Assembly: GCA_905210875.1 (NCBI GenBank)
Contig: CAJLYN010000091.1
Location: forward strand, 1 to 8,142
DNA: 8,142 nt
Source of the DNA: an uncultured Bacteroides sp.
GTDB lineage: Bacteria > Bacteroidota > Bacteroidia > Bacteroidales > UBA11471
Direction of reading: 5' to 3'
Positions 7,327 to 8,142 of the stretch are shown here, piece after piece. The notes below the pieces were generated by a model that did no database searches, was not told the DNA's origin, and saw only the letters and a list, made by a program, of their open reading frames with translations. How positions within the stretch are numbered: position 1 is the first letter of the stretch; every line of letters starts with the position of its first letter. Both the position numbers and the translations under genes were made by a program.

Positions 7327-8142
7327 ATGGAAAAAATCAGGGTGTCGGTAGTCATGTGTACCTGTAACGGAGAGCGATTCATACGCGAGCAGCTCGACTC
7401 GATAATGGCACAGACCTGTCCTGCCGAAGAGATAATCATACAAGATGATGCTTCGGACGACCGTACGTTCGACATTGTCGAAGAATATGCCCGGCGTTAT
7501 CCGCAGATACGTCCTGTGCGTAATACCCGGCGAAAGGGGGTGAACGGGAACTTTTTTGATGCTCTCTCCAAAGCTACGGGCGACTATATCGCCATTGCCG
7601 ACCAGGACGACATCTGGGAACCGCACAAAATCGAGCGGCAGGTACAGACTATCGGCGACAGACTCCTGTGCGCCAGTTTCTCCCGCCCCTTCTATGGCGA
7701 TGCGACCGATGACACCTTTTTCGATATGCGCGTGCCCAATTGCAGCCTGTTGCGCATGATATATGTCGGTGTATTCCCCGGTCATTCCACTCTTTTCTCC
7801 CGTCGGTTACTCGCTCTTATGCCCGACCCCTCGCCATTGGCCCGTTACCGTTGCTACGACATGATACTGGCCCTCACGGCAGCAGCCTTCGACAGTATCG
7901 TGTTCCTGCCCGAAGTTCTCTCGTGGCATCGGCGGCATACGGCAGCCTATACCTATATCAGACCTACCAGCAACAGCCGCAGTGCCGGAAATATTTTCCG
8001 CTGGGTGCAACGCACACGTCGGTTGCACCGGGAGGTGAGAGACGGTATCGACCAGCGCCTGCTGGCGGCAAAAGAGTTTCTCTCGCATGTCGATTCGGCC
8101 ATGCCGGTCCTGCGGCAGGCCCTTCACATGATAGACCTTTAC
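7327..8142 (+). CDS. Family 2 glycosyltransferase, 3' end cut by window edge
   Basis: 272 codons are present with no stop before the window ends. GT-A fold, family GT2 transferase, adding a sugar from a nucleotide-sugar donor to a lipid-linked glycan at the cytoplasmic face. VSVVMCTCNGERFIREQLDSI (6-26) is the N-terminal nucleotide-binding strand and helix. D40/D41 in IIIQDDASDDRT are the uridine-contacting acids. The DxD-like motif is ADQDDIW (91-97). YDM (177-179) is a candidate for the acid near the catalytic site, and SWHRRH (199-204) resembles the C-terminal W-x-R-x-H pattern of rhamnosyltransferase-like members. DQDDIW and this tail are common in enzymes annotated as rhamnosyl- or other hexosyltransferases, but donor and linkage cannot be assigned. 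It starts 12 bp after the flippase stop and shares its promoter. Confidence 0.92.
   Translation, partial: MEKIRVSVVMCTCNGERFIREQLDSIMAQTCPAEEIIIQDDASDDRTFDIVEEYARRYPQIRPVRNTRRKGVNGNFFDALSKATGDYIAIADQDDIWEPHKIERQVQTIGDRLLCASFSRPFYGDATDDTFFDMRVPNCSLLRMIYVGVFPGHSTLFSRRLLALMPDPSPLARYRCYDMILALTAAAFDSIVFLPEVLSWHRRHTAAYTYIRPTSNSRSAGNIFRWVQRTRRLHREVRDGIDQRLLAAKEFLSHVDSAMPVLRQALHMIDLY

Noticed and set aside
1..8142. CRISPR array, tRNA, rRNA, insertion sequence or phage genes
   Set aside because: No regularly spaced repeats, cloverleaf, transposase motif or phage protein was recognised on either strand.

Overview
The window looks like chromosomal DNA of a Bacteroidales bacterium. Three upstream sites fit the Bacteroidota -7 promoter box TAnnTTTG, start codons lack strong Shine-Dalgarno sequences, one secreted protein ends in a type IX secretion (T9SS) type A sorting domain, and the enzymes are typical of a plant-glycan degrader. 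The T9SS tail and GC-rich genes (about 60% or more in sampled lines) fit Bacteroidales outside Bacteroides sensu stricto better, but the species cannot be named from sequence alone.

Left part (1-4990), glycan breakdown. A GH67 alpha-glucuronidase, cut at its 5' end by the window edge, reads rightward and ends at a bidirectional hairpin terminator. Converging on it is a leftward two-gene operon: a secreted CE12-like SGNH deacetylase with a long uncharacterised C-terminal half, then (31 bp later) a secreted Asp-box beta-propeller protein with a T9SS tail. The propeller protein is labelled sialidase-like by fold only. Together these suggest attack on acetylated, uronate-decorated plant polysaccharides such as glucuronoxylan and possibly pectin: the esterase removes acetyl groups, GH67 removes (4-O-methyl)glucuronic acid from xylo-oligosaccharides, and the propeller protein does an unassigned step. 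No SusC/SusD pair, sensor or regulator gene is present.

Middle (4991-5196), a divergent control region. Two -7 boxes face away from each other with exact mirror spacing around position 5129, the centre of a 9-bp A/T-rich inverted repeat. One would drive the esterase operon leftward, the other a small GNAT acetyltransferase (5197-5703) rightward.

Right part (5704-8142), surface polysaccharide export. After a 156-bp gap with a good Bacteroidota promoter come a Wzx-type polysaccharide flippase and, 12 bp later, a family 2 glycosyltransferase that runs off the window end. This looks like the start of an O-antigen, capsule or exopolysaccharide locus. I found no tRNA, rRNA, CRISPR array, insertion sequence or phage gene, and nothing I can defend as a wholly new system. 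The best leads are the propeller protein, the esterase C-terminal half and the mirror-symmetric promoter region.
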